Shown: positions 26,713 to 40,656 of the stretch, piece by piece | Layout of the letters: every line of letters starts with the position of its first letter | Position numbering within the stretch: the first letter of the stretch is position 1 | NCBI GenBank assembly: GCA_036785705.1 | Contig: JAWUZG010000028.1 | Coordinates: 1,426,001 to 1,490,000, forward strand | Length of the DNA stretch: 64,000 nucleotides | Source: Acanthornis magna | Taxonomy: Eukaryota; Chordata; Aves; Passeriformes; Acanthizidae | Reading direction: 5' to 3' | Position numbers and translations under genes: made by a program | The notes under the pieces: model-generated | The model's database searches: none | What the model saw: the letters and a program-made list of their open reading frames with translations, nothing else | Told to the model about the DNA's origin: nothing

Positions 26713-29700
26713 TGAAGTTAATAGGAAGTAAATGCATCACTTTGTTGGAGGCACAATTTCCTATGAAGCAAAGATGCATTTCAGTAATCAGGAGCTCCTG
26801 TCTGTGCATCCAGCAGCAAAATCACTCAGCTCTGGCCTGTTTGCTGACCCTCCTCATTCGTGCAGGCCAAGCTGGAGCTCTCACCTATGTGAGATGGACT
26901 TATATTTTAAATGAGGCCAGGATGGTGTTCTGCCTTCTTTTGCTATTTTTGTCTTTCAAAAAAGTCCTCACAGCAGTCCTCTAACTTGTAAAAATTATAC
27001 GTATCTTTTATTTTGCTCATTGGAAATGTTCATCTGGTATTTGTGACCTTGGCATAGGGAAGCAGATAGGTCTTGGGCTAATGTTAATCATGTCTAAAGG
27101 CATTTGTAAAGGTATTTAAAAGGATACTATTCTCAATGGAATAATCAGGGCACCGTCTGCAAAGTAATGAAAATTTAAAAATAACTGGTTGAACAATGCA
27201 ATGTAGAAATGAATAGGCTGTAGGAAAACCCACATAGTGTCGAGATTGTCTGCCTACTTCTGGCACACTTTTTCAAAAGAGAGAGAATATTGACATATTG
27301 GCTCTAACTTCAGATGTTTTAATAAAACAATGTCTTGCTACATAGGCTCAAAGATTACTCCTGTCTCTGTAAAGTGTCTATAGCAGCTTTTGCTCTCTTT
27401 TTCTGTTGCTGAGTATTGCAATATAGGGGCCAAATGGCTCTAGGCTATTGGAGTGCTCAGGCCAGAGAAGAAGCACAATTTGCAGAATGAATTTCTGGCT
27501 CTTCACACCTTCGTACAGTCACCTTCATCTCACTGTTATCCCTTGTCATCTTTAGCTGGGAAAGAGAGGCTCAAGCATTTGTTGGGCAGTGAGTATGTAC
27601 TGCAGAGATGTTCATTGGGGTTAAATCAATCTTTAAAAATTGGACCGGTTCCTTATTTCTGAGATCACAGCCCTGGGCAGTGCGTGCTGTGAATCATGGG
27701 TGGCAGCAACTGAGGGAGAGCATGTGGGAAGAGGGGGAGATCCTTTACCCCTCTTTTCAAAGGATTGTTCCTAGTGTTTACAGATTGCATTTACCTGTTT
27801 ACAGATTGTATTTAGCCCTGCACCTGGGCGCTTTTACTCTTCTAGCTGATTGCAGTTCTTTGACTTCAAGGCCAAGGTCCAGGTAATCATAATATTTTTC
27901 AATATTTTCAGAAAGCCTCAGAACCTACCATGTCCTAGTGGGCAGCCAGCAAGGAGGTCAGAGGTGAGATCAGCTATGGTTTCAAGCCTTGAAAAACTTT
28001 GTTGCTCTGAGCTGGGATGGGTATTCAGTCTTGGAAATGTCTGCTCTGTGGCAAGCCAAGGAATAAAATTAGTTTGGTTCAACTTAAATGATTTATTTTC
28101 ATTTCAGACTATTTTTTCTCCCGTTCTTCATCCAAATTTCAAAATCGCTTCATCTTGGGATAGGAATTGGTGTTATATTCAGGCGGAAAGTGGCTGATTT
28201 ATATCTTCTAACCTTAAGCAATAAATCCCCCTCCACCAATGTCTTTGAATAGGGAATTTTCTTTTAAACTAGCTCTTTTACCACCAGCAGTTTTATCTTG
28301 GATGGGTCAGCATTTTCCAAGAGTATCATGAAATAGTTCCTGACCAGCTCTCTTGAGTACCTGATAAGAGGCAGATTAAAGAACTGGAATTGGGCAAACT
28401 TTACGGATGAGAGCTCATTTCAGTCACTGTGCTTTCACATATAGAGTGATTTCACACATTTCAAAAGAAACATCATTATCATAATTTATCATTTTTTTCC
28501 ATGTTTTTACATCCTCATGAGCAAATAACTTTTTAATTATTATAAAAAGGAGTTTCTACATAATAGGAGAATCCGAGATTATGTTTGACTCAGCCTCTTA
28601 ATTTAGGTTGCTGTGGCTTTTTTGAAATATTTTCTATTGTATTTTGGTATTGCTTTGTGTTTTACTGACTATTCAATATATTTCCCACAGAGACCAGTTC
28701 TGTGTGTTTCCTGTAGTGAAGACTATTCAAAGAGGCTATAATCCTGTAATAGTTTATAGCAAAATCAATTTGATATGCCTTGAAAAATATTCGCTTGTAT
28801 TACAGTCAAAGGAAATGTGTGTGCAGAGCAGAGAATTTATACTTGTAATGAATTTCTTGAAGTTGGAAATGCATGTTCTTGTGTAATTGAGGGCCCTCTT
28901 ATGTTTGACTTAATTTTTCCTTTTCCCAGCTCTTTTTAAGGAGAATCCCATTTTATCGCTACAGTTAGTTAGGAAGGTTTTTAGGATTTTAAACCTCTAT
29001 TTCGGAAAAAAGCTCTCCTGTTCAGCAGTATTTTGTGCTAATTTAGCTCCAAATGTTCTGAGTGCCTCCGTGGAAGTAATTAGGTGAATTATTGCCGCGT
29101 AGCTCTGTGTACAGTACCTGCCTGGCAGCACATCTTTGAGTTAATATTTAAGAACTACTGCAGCACCCTCAAGTGGTGATGCTGATCTGTATTTACAGCT
29201 GATCTTTTCCCAAATGTTTATTTCTAGGCTTATGAACAGTTTCAGTGTTTTGAGCTGACCTGCTCAGGTATTGTCAGTCCCTGCAGGCCTTATTCACGTA
29301 AAGTGCCCAGTAAATACAATTAATCCCATTGGAATCTGAACAGTCTCGGGGAAGTTTTCCTTGAATTGTCAGATGATTTTATGGAGGGCATAAAGCATTC
29401 TCTGTGCCTACAGTAACTCTGGCTTTTCTGTCAGTTGGGCTGGAATAAATAATGTGAGAACCCTATAGAAAGAGAACTCAGCACATTGGGGTTTTCCTCT
29501 GGACTGTGCTGGCAAAAATGGAGCAACTGTGGCGTAAGAAACACAATTCCTTGAGCACAGACACCGACCCCAATGACATCTGTAGCAATGACTTAGGAAG
29601 AATGAATGCTATTTCTTAAGGAATTTTTACAATCTTTGTGGTGTAGTTCTTCTTCCATTAGCTGCCTATTTTAAACAAGCAGCTGTGCACTGGATCAGAT

Positions 29701-31257
29701 GAACAGCCCCTGCTTTGGGGCCTTGCTGCTTCCAAAATTAGCAAGTGGAACCTCTCCTGGTGTTTCAACTCCTTCTAATTCTGCTGAGCCTTCCCAGTAA
29801 CAAGAGGCATTACCCTGTAAAACAAAAGGCCATAGGATAAAGCCTGTGCACCCTCCTGCCCCCAGTACAGACCTACATGAGCAAATCACTCAGCTCCGCT
29901 GGTCTCATCCCTAAAACAACACTGACGAGAAATTTCATCTCAGAAATTTACTGTAAGTCTTAATGGGTGTTGTCTCTAAGGGCCTTAAGTGAAAGCAGAC
30001 ATCAAAATCCCTTAAAACAGTGTGTGCTGGACAGAGAGCACAGAGTGGTGGGAGTGGAAGCGCTCCCCCACCTCCAGAGCTGCTTTGTGTCCTGTGGGTT
30101 GGCAGAATGGCACAGCTGCTTGTTTACCACTGCAACTTCTACCAGGTCTGGCATATTTTCTGTATCAAACTCAGAGAACAGGCTTGACAAGCACTATTAA
30201 AAAAACACAATTTTATTTCTGGAGGGTAGAAGGTGAACCAGACTCTTATTTATAAAATTATACCGATCTAAATTAATTTTCTTCAGATAATTATTAATAA
30301 TTAATTTTAATTTATTTTTTTCCTTTTGCTCTTTCTCAGCTATTTGACATAGAAAATAGAAATCACTAGTATTGTAGGCTTTGTCCTCCTGTCTTTTTTT
30401 TTTTTTTAACCTCTCTTTTCAAAAAAGACTCATTTTAAGTGTGCCATCTAGGTTGCCATCCATATAAGAGACTGCATTGTGTTCAGAAGAGAGGCATGTC
30501 AGTAGAGGGCAGGGTCCAACAGTAGTGAGTTTCCAAAGGGATCTGATAAAGAAATGACAACTATTTTCTAATATTAACTATATAACAGACAAAAACTGTC
30601 CGTGATGGAGCATATTTAATTTAATGTCTGTACTCTGATCTTAAAGGCCTGCTGTCAGCTTAGAAATCACAGTGTGATCTTTTTTATTTTACTTTTTCTA
30701 TAGAAAATCACTACCAGTAGCAAAAAAAAAAAAAGAGAGAGAGATTACTTTGTAAACTTGCCTTAGGCTGCTCCTAAAATAAGCAGAAAGGTGCAATCAG
30801 GCCTCTCCCACCATGGCTGCAGTACCAAGCTGGGATATGCTGGCAGCCCACACTGCAGCTGACCCACAAACCTACTTTGAGACATTTTGGGGCACGTGTG
30901 GGGCTTGCAGGGTGGCAGGGCATGTGGCTTCTGCTGCTTCTTAAACTAGGTGGCCTGGCTAGAGAATTGTCTGTGGTGAGGGGAGAGGGGAGCTAAACTC
31001 AGCATGAGGATCCCAGTCAAGGTTGAGTCATGAGCACAGGGATCAGCCCTGGATCGTGAGCTCAGTGCACATCGCAGATAAAGCAGTGCTACAGCCCCTG
31101 GAAAAAGCAGGCCAGAGATGAAATCATTGCCAGTGTACTTATTTAGAAATAGGCCTCCTTGAGTGTTCTGAAAGTATCACTATTTTGGGCTTAGGAGACT
31201 GGGAAATTCCAAAGATCTGAGCCCTTTTCAAGTGTTTTCTTTCCTTTTTCATAGGAT
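26713..31257. other. Intergenic, no gene seen
   Basis: Unique AT-rich DNA. A 21-bp tandem duplication lies at 27775-27816, and T/A runs lie near 30397 and 30721. No supported coding frame. Confidence 0.5.
27775..27816. repeat. 21-bp tandem duplication
   Basis: Two adjacent near-identical 21-bp copies (TGTTTACAGATTG followed by C/T and ATTTA) begin at 27775 and 27796. Confidence 0.85.
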
Positions 31258-31615
31258 GATATAGTCATGGTATCACTTAGTTTGGAAAAGATCATCGATA
31301 CCAACCCACCGCCAAACCATGTCCCAAGTGCCACATCTACACATCTTTTAAATACCTTCAGTGACTCCACCATTGCCCTGGACAGCCTGATCCAGTGCTA
31401 GACATCCCTTTCCATGAAGAAATTTTTCATAATATCCAGTGTACATCTCCCCTGGTCAACTTGAGGCCATTTCCTGTCATCCTGTCACTTGGAAAAGAGA
31501 CCAATCTCCACCTGGCTATAACCTCCTCCCAGAGAGCTGTAGAAAGCAATAAGGTCCCTCTGAGCCTCCTTTCCCCCAGGCTGAGCACCCTCAGCTCCCC
31601 CAAACACTCCTTTTA
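31258..31615 (-). mobile_element. CR1 LINE 3' fragment, diverged
   Basis: In the + reading, 'ATCACTTAGTTTGGAAAAGA' is followed by 'GACTCCACCATTGCCCTGGA', 'CAGCCTGATCCAGTGC', 'TTCCATGAAGAAATTTTTCA', 'CACTTGGAAAAGAGACCAA' and 'GAGCCTCCTTTCCCCCAGGC'. This is the order of a reversed CR1 3' region. It is more diverged than the 4.1-kb and 10.8-kb copies. Confidence 0.88.
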
Positions 31616-34600
31616 AGACCTGAGCTCTGATACAAGCCACATTTCAATACTTTCTTGCAAATTCTTCAATCCAAAGAAAGCTCTGTGTGTTTCAAGATGA
31701 GGCAGATATTTTTTTGGTAGGAAAATCCCAGGTAATTTAAATTCCTGCATATCCTATTCCAGCCAAAACACAGTTTTGCCCCATTTTGGGGTGACTGTCC
31801 TATTTCCTGGTTATGTCACCTCTGTTATCCAGCAAATGTTTCCACCTCTGACAAGTTGTTGCCTGCATTTGTCATAATGCACCACAAATGTCGGTACCAC
31901 GTGTGTTTCATCTTCAAGGACCCGTATGTCTCTGGGTGACACAACTAGGCCATGCTAATTGGTTTTGAGGCGTCATCCACTTCCAAAAATACCAAGCAAG
32001 ACCAATATAAGGATATACACCAATACGTCTTTGAATGGGGATACTCTTTTTTCTGTAAAGGAAATTTTCACAAAAATTATTCTTCCCAGAATCAGTAGCA
32101 AATTCTGTTTTACCAAGTTACTGGTTAGGCAAAGACATATTTTAATTGGGGAATAATGGCTGGAATAAAAAAATCCCACAGAAAAATGGTAAAATTCACT
32201 CAGCCTCATGAAGTTGAAGAAGGGTAGGCTGTGGTTGTTTATGTGAAATCATTGGAGATACAGTGTTGAGAAACAATTTAGTGATTTAAGAACCTTAAAT
32301 TCCAAACAAATGGTGGTGCTGGTTCCATCTGCCCATTGCTGATAATATTCCTGGAGGGAAGGCATCAGTCAGTGTAACAAGAGATGCTTCATCAAAAGTT
32401 CCTTCCCTAAGTCATGGTGGCTGAATTTTTTCAACAATTGCTTTCAGTGTTGGTGCTTTTACAAAATGCACCTCTGGTGCTGCTGAAGTGTAGAAACTGC
32501 GATGGATTCAACAGTTCATTTTTGGACCATGTTGAGACATTTGTAGCTGCCTAGTTGCTGTTTGTCTGTTTTGTGGTAAGGAGCAAGGGGATCTGAATAC
32601 TGCTGTGTGCTTGTATAAAATGGAGGGAATTAGATTATTTTTCTCTGGAAAACAAGTATTTTTCGGAGGTCTGAAATTATCAGTTGCAGTCAGAATTTCC
32701 CAGGATTGTCTTTGTCACTCTCTTATTCAGATCATGATGAAGCAGCTTGTATTTTTTCACTTAGCAGAGTCCTGAATTGCTTTTATCTGTGTGGTGAAAT
32801 TATTGAACATCTCTAAAGTTAGTTTTCATATTTTCTTCAGTTCACTTGACATTTTTTTATGATTCCTTGGCATATGCAAATATATATACATACAGATCTA
32901 TCTCTAAGTCTGGAGTGACTAGATGTGTGCATGGCTTTTTTCACAAAGCATTGGGTTTATATGTTTGGTTTTTTTAAGATATTACTTAGCAAGCCAATAA
33001 GAGCTCTGACAGCTTAACTATCAACTAGAAATAAAATGCCCCTAAATTTAGGTACACGCAGTGAGTACGTCAAGATTCACGTGAATATCTCCTGGAATTT
33101 TCCAAAGCAGCATCTCATGTTGATTATGCCATCACTGATCTGATTTTGGTAATTCCAGAGTGTATTCCAGTACCTCACACTGCTAAGTGCCCTTGCAAAG
33201 TTTAGTGCCTCCGGCATATATTGGATGAATGCAGGAAAGTTAAAAAGAAGTACATATGTTGGTGAATTTAATCCAGGTACATCCTAAGAGGTATTTAAAA
33301 TAAAAACCACTCATCGGTTGGCTTGTTTGTTGACCCTAAATAGCTGTGGTCATAAATTTGTGTTAAATTGGTAAAGACATAATTTATTAATCTATCGGTC
33401 TTCAATTCTTGTCCTTGTGTCTCCCATCTTTTAAAAAATGAATGCACTGTTTGACAGCCATTTATAATCCTATATATTTGTTTTTAGATAATGACAATTC
33501 AAATTTACAAACATTTAAAACCACTTCCATGAGCCTCAACCGTTTTAGATTTTCTGTTACTGAGACAGGTGAATTGGACAAATGGTGTAATTCACACTTA
33601 GAAAACTACAAGCAATCTGGTAAGCTTTTTTCCCCTAATCAATCCATGAAGGCAAATAGGCAGGAAAGAACATGCACCAGCACTAAGAGTGAAAAAGCAC
33701 AAACATCTACCAATTAAAATTAGTCCCAAATCCAAAAAGGGATTATTTACGTTGTGGTGGCTTCAGGGGGCTTCAGACAGCTAATCTAGAGCTGTGCTCT
33801 GTAAAGTCCCTGCTCAGAGCCCACTTGGCTCCAGACGACTGGAACTCATCAGATGCTTTTCTGTTCAGCCTGGAAACTTTCTGGAGGACCCACAGTGGCA
33901 GTTCTGTACATTCAAAACTGCCCATGAAGATGTCCCACAACAGCTTCTCACCTGTCCTTAATCCTGATGGGAGACAGAAACTGGGCTGAATTGTATCCAC
34001 AGCCTCCAAGATTGCCTGATCCAGTATTTATTCCTAGAGAATATCCAACATGCTCCCTCACAGGGAGGGGTTTTGCAAACCATCATTGCTCTTTTCTCTG
34101 TGAAAGGCTGCAAGAGAAGAATGTTTGAATATGCTGAATCTGTGCCAAACTGGAGGAAGAAACATATGCCTGGCAGGGTCAGAAGGAGAACAAAGGAGTG
34201 GGAGGATATTTGGTTAGCCTAAGGTAGCCTTTTTGAGATGCCCACTTGTCTAAATATATTTTTTCCCTGCATATTCATATTTCTCTCTAGGGTTTTCTTT
34301 CAGCTGGGGGGTTCCAAAACCTAAAATTGTGTCATTACATCCCCTGAGTCTCTTAGTAAATCTAGGTTTTAGCACTCTTCCAAGCAACAAAAAAACCTGT
34401 GAATTTAGTGACAGTTAGTTTGAGGAATTAGATCTGTTTAAAGAAAATCTTTGTATTATTAAAAAAAGGTCTTTAAATGAAATTATTTTGTCTTGTCTAC
34501 TCTCTTTGAATCCTGTGGCATGCATTTGAAATGCTAACTCATTAAATTCCTTCTGTTTCTCCAAGATTCTGCATGCACAAGTTCTTTTTGGCAAGTGGAA

Positions 34601-35489
34601 ATTCAGAATTTCTCCAAGGTATTTTGCTTCTGCGTACTGCCAATTTTACAGTGGTGAATAAGAGAGGAATTGCATCAGCTTCTCCCAACTTGGGCAATTA
34701 AGGATGTGCAGATGTGGCTCATGCACACAAATGGAGCAGGAACCTTGTGCATCCCTTTCACATATAGAGCTGAGCATATCTCTTGCCTTGAGTCAGAGTC
34801 TGTCTGAAGTCCCTGACCGAGGTGCCAAGGGATGCTTTTGCAAGATGGTTACTTTCCTGATAGATCTGCAACACCCTACTTTGCCTTTCTGAAGACAAAT
34901 ACATTCCCTTTTCTTAGTAGAAACCCCTTTGAGGGATCAGATTAATCAGGCAACCTGGTTGCTGTCATGGCATATCTGACTTGCGTGTCAAACATTGGCA
35001 GGTTACAAAGCACAGAGGAATGTGAATCGTGGGGAGAGGTTCAGGAGCGTTAGCCAAGTCTCACATGGACGCCAACAGCTCATGGCATCCAAAGAAAAAA
35101 TGTATTTATCTGTAATGCTTGGCTTCCTGGCTTCTCTTGAAGACACGGAACTGGGATCTCATCCTAGCTTCCTTCAGATAAAGCTTCCAAAGACAGAATG
35201 TTAATTGAGACAAGAAAGACAGTCTGCAAATTTCTATTGGTATAGATAGCAATAGTAGGTTCGGGGGCAGGCCAGGACCCTGATGTGGTGTACAGCTGTA
35301 CAAACACGTGTACATCAGTACTTTCTTTTCCTTAGGCTTTGCATTACCTTTTCTAGTGCCAGACTTGCACAGACATTGTTCCTGACTCCTCTCTTCTGTG
35401 TTGTTGGTTTTTTGGGTTTTTTTGTCTTTGTTTCTTTTTCCCCTGCCTTTCATTACCTCTGCACCAACTGAAAAGTCATGAAAAACCAT
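31616..35489. other. Intergenic, no gene seen
   Basis: Unique AT-rich sequence. The longest frame (minus strand, 35106-35489, 127 codons) is Lys-rich because it crosses T-runs, and it resembles nothing I recognise. Confidence 0.5.
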
Positions 35490-35700
35490 ATGGGAAAGAC
35501 CTACTAGGTCACGTAGTCTATCATTGTGCCAGTTGGCAGGATTATGCCTTACAGCACATTTTCTAATGCCTCACATAGGCTATTTATAAATGCCCTCAGC
35601 GTTAGAACTTCCACCCATTTCCTTTGGAAACAGTCCTGCTCACACTACTGGGAAGAACCTGCTGATATTCACCTACATGCTCCTGATTTCATTTAATTAG
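35490..35700 (-). mobile_element. Old CR1/L3-type LINE fragment
   Basis: The + strand reads 'GAAAGACCTACTAGGTCACG', then 'CAGTTGGCAGGATTATGCCT', then 'ACAGCACATTTTCTAATGCC', then 'TTAGAACTTCCACCCATTTC', then 'CTTTGGAAACAGTCCTG'. This order matches the reversed 3' end of an older CR1/L3-like family. Divergence is high, so the insertion probably predates the other CR1 copies here. Confidence 0.72.
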
Positions 35701-38700
35701 GCCTAGGTGTATATCAAGACTCTCAGTGGTTAAAATCACCTGCCTGCAGACCACTGAGAGAACATTTATCCACCAGGTGTTGAAAGTACCCTCTGGAGCA
35801 GCTGATCTCCGTGGTTTTGAAAACCCTCCCATTGTGTGGCTCCAATTAACCCTGTACCACCCCAGCCTGTCTCCCTGCTCCCCAGACGTGTTGGTGCTTT
35901 CCATCTCTGACAGTTTTGGTCCATTTCTTCTCTGCCTCTTTGACCTCACTTGATCTCCTTTTTCTCTCAGCCCTCCTGGTGCTTCACTGTGTCCCTGCCT
36001 CTTCTATATGCTTTTGATGTTTTTTCTTCATGGCTCCCTCAGGGCCCATCTGTTCTCCTGAAGAGACTTTTCTTTCAGCCTACTTTCTTTTTTCCCCAAA
36101 ATCTTGTATCCTGTGAAGCCACCATTGTCTATTGTTCCCAATACTTGAGTATCAGTGTTTTCCCCACAAAAGCCTTCATTCAAGCACTTGTGGAGGATTG
36201 AATTGTCCTTGTGGTGCCCAGAAAACTAATTTTGCCAAAATTTCTCTTAGTCCAGCCTGGAAAGTCATCTTGTTTGTTTAGGGATTTATGTTTGGTTTAT
36301 TATTTTTTTAATCATTATAAGGCCATCAAGATTATTTTTCTGAATAGTGTGCGATTCCAGAGAGAAATATGCTTCTCTATGTCCTAAGCTCACTCACTGT
36401 CCAATGCTGCATTTCTACATCACTTGCTCTGAGATGCTGCTAGCACAAATAATGAGCTAAAAAGGTGAACAGCTCAGCACGCTAATACCACAATTTATAT
36501 TGCCCCTCCACGGCCCTACTGTCACTTGTCTTGGCATAGGGCAATGCTTCCCCCAGTACACCCCTTAGGTCAAAATGAATGATCAAGGGACTGCTGAATT
36601 GGTGCATTTGGCACAGGAAAGGGATTTTCTGTTCTGGTTTGGTTAGGTTGGGTTTTCAGTGGACACCAGGCAGCAGATGTATAGAACATATGAACCTGGG
36701 GCCAGTAGAGATTCATGAGCTGGATGTTTTTATGCTGGCTGACCAAAGTAATGGGAGTTAAAATATTGTATCTTTGTCTTTCTAGTGCCTAAACTGTTGC
36801 TGTTATAAAAAACCCAGAAGTTTTATGTTAATAAATACAGTAATTTTAAGAGAAGATACTAACTTGGCCTTTTTGGGAGTGATACAAAAAAAATAACCAG
36901 GAAATTCTAAAATTCTTTTAGATGTTCATTGGAAAATGAAAATATAATAATTTAAGTGTACTTGAACTATTGAAAAAATATTTTTTGTTAAAAAATCCAC
37001 TAATCAGCTGCTTAATAACTATTGCCACTTGAAAATGAGAAACAAGTTCAGCTCTGTCTGCAACAAACTCTCTATTATTTAGATGGCAAGCTCATAAATT
37101 GCTTTGTCAGAACAGAGGAATGGAATGTGAATAACAATGGTTGAATTCCCTGACAGATAGAAGTAATATCTAAATAAAAAATATCCAAGAGTAATACTGC
37201 TGGATTGATTCTTTGCCGGTGTTATTTTGAGCTGACTTGTCTGAAAACAAATATTTTATGTAAAGTTTAAAGGCAGTAGGGCTTGGTTTTGACCTGCTTT
37301 TGATTGTGTTACATTAATAGTGCTGAAATATGGGGACACTGTTTATTTATACAACATGGGGGGAAAAAAAGTGTCATTTTTATCCGAATGCTTTAAAAAT
37401 GTCAGTAAAACATACTTTGGTGCTGCAGGGAAAATGTCTTAACTAACACACTTTATTTTGATGGAAATGTCACTAGTTAGGAATCAAACCTCCCTTCAAA
37501 ACTTTGGATACTGAATTAAATATACAACTGAGAGATGCTTGAGGACACTGTTTGTTTTGAAGTGCCTTGATTTTTATCTTGGGATCTCATTGCAGGATTT
37601 AGGGAAAGGATTTTTCTTACATATAAGATGTGTGTTTATATGTAAGAATCTTACGTTTGTTCTTTTGAAATATTTTGCCTCTTGACACATGTTCCATAAT
37701 GCAAACCGCTCGCCTCTCCTCAAATCTTGCCATAGGCTGGAAAGGTCTTTCACTGCGATGTGACCCCAGTTGCTGACGTGGTGTTTGTTTAGTGCCATTT
37801 TGCTGCCATGTCTCGATGTTTTCTGTATTTCTTTTCTTCGGCTCCATGTTTTCCATGCCCTGTTGGTGTACAGGTTTTATGACAGTACCTGGTCACATAA
37901 CCAGGACATTGTAGAGGACTCTGGGCTCCAAGTCATGCACAGATGAACAGCAAATTAACCACGGGATTGAAAGTGGAGGGTAGAGGTGCTTCCAGCTCTG
38001 AGCAGTGACTCAGGAGCACTGGGCTGTGTCCCTCCCTAGCAGGCAGGCAGGGCTACCATGACACGTGTTTGTAGGGGACAAGCTACATCCCTAGATAACT
38101 TGTGCACAGGCAGGCTGGAGTGCTCTCCAGGGTGCTTAATGAAATCATCTGGGTCCCCTATGACTCAGAAAAATCCTCTTGCTTTCAGCAAAGGCATCGA
38201 CAGACTGATCCTGGCGAATCTTAGTGCAGGGCATTATTTAAGATACTTCTGCCTCCAGCTGCCTGCCCAGCCCTTCCACACAAGGTCAGTCTCTGTAGCA
38301 GGGTGACAGAAATGTGTCTTGCAGTTCCCAACTGGTGCGAATTGTGTTCCTTCACCCACTGTGATACCCAGAACATGACATTAAATTGTCTCTGCTGTCC
38401 CTGGTCTGTCATAGAGTGGAGAGCTGGAATCAGAAATGCCTTTAAATAGCTATAATTATTTATTTTCAGGCAAATGAATCACAGCCCAAAGCTACATGAT
38501 CAGGATATTTTGGTGGATGAGGACCAGTTGGCTGTTTGTTTTCACTGAGCTTTTAAAATATTTGACATTGCAATTTTGTGTTTCCTTAATATAATTTTTC
38601 CATGAATTGTGTACACACATACATGCACAATATATGCGTGCATGACTAGGCAAACTCAATTATGTGAAATCTTGGTTCTTAAGAATTAAAACCATAAACA

Positions 38701-39819
38701 ACGTATTTGGATCTTAGAATTGGTCCTTAGAGTCTCTTTAGGTTTTGAACTGGGCTGTGATGCTGAATGTTTTCTTTTTTCTGTATTTTCTTTGAAACTT
38801 TTGAATTCAGACATTTAATCTCCCGTGTTTTTTCCTGCCTAGTGGTTTCATCTTGCCTTTTTGTGGCTTTCTTTGATTATTCCTTTGTGTCCTAGTTTTT
38901 CCTTAAAAGTTAAAAATGTATTACTTCTTTTAATTTCATTCTCATTTTTCCAGCACTACTTGTCACCAATTCCAAATATTATAAAGTCACTCTCAATGCA
39001 GTTCAAGGTGGAATTTAGCTGAGTGATGTGTCCAGATTTTTGGTAGTCAATTTGTGTGTGAAACAGAAGTTATAAGGGGTCCAAGTGGTTTCTGGAAAGT
39101 TACCTCTATTATGATTTATGTCACTATGACTTAGAAGCCAGACCTTTGCTTCAGAGCATTGTGTGCTCGTCTTGTTTTTTAATTAAATGTCAGGATCTCA
39201 GTTGTGAAGATCAAAATGATTCCTTCTTTCAAGTTCCATCGGGAAGGCGATAGAGCGTTTGTTTTTGTTTTCTTTCTTGATGAGATAAGGTTCCCTTTTC
39301 ATCTAAATGCTACGACTTTTCATCCCTGTCTTTGAAGACACGAATAAAAAGGAGTGGATGAAACCATTCAGACGTAAAGAGATTTTTGATCAGGCAGTTG
39401 ATGAAATCATGGAGGGGGGGGATAGTTGCACCTTAGAATATTGTATACATGATCTATTGAAGTGGGGTTTTTTTTTTAAGACTGATGAAATTACATGTAT
39501 CAGAGATGGTATTATCTTAACAGCTAAAACTTTAAGCAAGAACAGTGTTTAGAAATATTTCAGCCCATAAAATCCACTAGTTATAATGAAGTTTGTGATC
39601 TCTTCAGCAGCAAGTCTATCAGTAGGAATGGGCAAACACTGGTTTATGCTTTGTGTGTTGTAATCCCGCTATCTTTGGTAAATTTAGAGGTCAAAGGGGA
39701 GGATTTTGGAGAACAGAAGAGGGGGCAGCAACTCTGCCACTTCCCTTTAAACCTAAGCATCTGTTGCTATGGAAACCCCGGTGCCTGATGCTGGAACAAC
39801 AGGAATTGTCACCCCTGTC
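35701..39819. other. Intergenic, no gene seen, leading into CpG island
   Basis: AT-rich unique sequence. An 81-codon hydrophilic frame at 39307-39552 is discussed as a finding but is not supported as a gene. Composition changes abruptly near 39,800. Confidence 0.5.
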
Positions 39820-40342
39820 CCGACGCGGCCGTGCTGGGCTGGTGGGGCTGGTCCCCGCGGGCAGCTCGGCGGTGTGTGCCCGAGCAGTGCCCGAGCAGCG
39901 CCGGAGCAGCGCCCGAGCAGCGCCGGGTCCCGCCCGGAGCGCTGATCGGCGGCCGCGGTTCCCGGGCCGAGGGAGCGGGGCCCGGCGGCCCCGAGCAAAG
40001 CCCGTGCCAGGGAGGTCCCGGCGTGGTCCCGGCCCCGGATCCCACCCTGACCCCGACCCCGGCCCGGCCCATCGCAGCCCTGCCCCGGATTCTTCCCCGG
40101 CGCCGGGACCGCGGTTGTTTATCCCCGGCCGGAGCCGCCGGGAGCCGCTTTGGGCGGATTTCCACTGAGGGGCGCTGAAGCACGTTTTAATGCAGCAAAA
40201 ATGAATTAATACAAAAATAGTAAGAGACGCGATTTACCGGATTATTTTAAAAAGCGACGACGACAACCACCTCCAAAAACAGCGCAACCCTCCCTTCTGC
40301 GTCCTCTCGCCGGCCGTGGGGAGACGGGGGAAGGAAGAGGAC

Positions 40343-40365
40343 GGGCGGAGGGGACGGGGACCGGG
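40343..40365 (+). other. Potential G-quadruplex upstream of DPP6
   Basis: Four G-runs (GGG, GGGG, GGGG, GGG) are separated by loops of 4, 2 and 3 nt. They meet the standard G3+N1-7 pattern and are preceded by a G5 run at 40326-40330. They lie in the CpG island about 1 kb before the start codon. Confidence 0.6.
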
Positions 40366-40589
40366 CAGTGGCCGCTTGCCGGGCTGAGCCGTGCCCGCGG
40401 CCGCTGGGGCAGGGCAGGGCAGCGGGGAAGCTTCGCCCTCCCTCCCCTCGCCCCCTCCTCGGGGCCGAGCCACTCCGCGCTCAGCGGCCTCCCAGAGCCC
40501 CTCCGGCTGCCGGTCCCGCCTCCCTGCCTCGCCTTCCCCTTCCCCACCTCTTTTTCTCTCTCTCGGCTGGCGATCAGGTGTCTGTTGCC

Positions 40590-40595
40590 TTTTTT

Positions 40596-40627
<32 letters not shown>

Positions 40628-40656
40628 GAGTTGTTTCCCCGGGAAAAAAAAAAAAA
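40590..40656. repeat. T18-C-T19 tract followed by A13
   Basis: A T18 run (40590-40607), one C and a T19 run (40609-40627) are followed 16 bp later by A13 (40644-40656), so the T and A runs can pair as an inverted repeat. Frames crossing it give poly-Phe or poly-Lys and are artefacts. The exact lengths are prone to sequencing error. Confidence 0.85.

Noticed and set aside
39653..40183. Overlapping frames of 115-171 codons on both strands at the start of the CpG island
   Set aside because: Arg/Pro/Gly/Ala-rich output of GC-rich DNA in several frames at once, with no recognisable protein.
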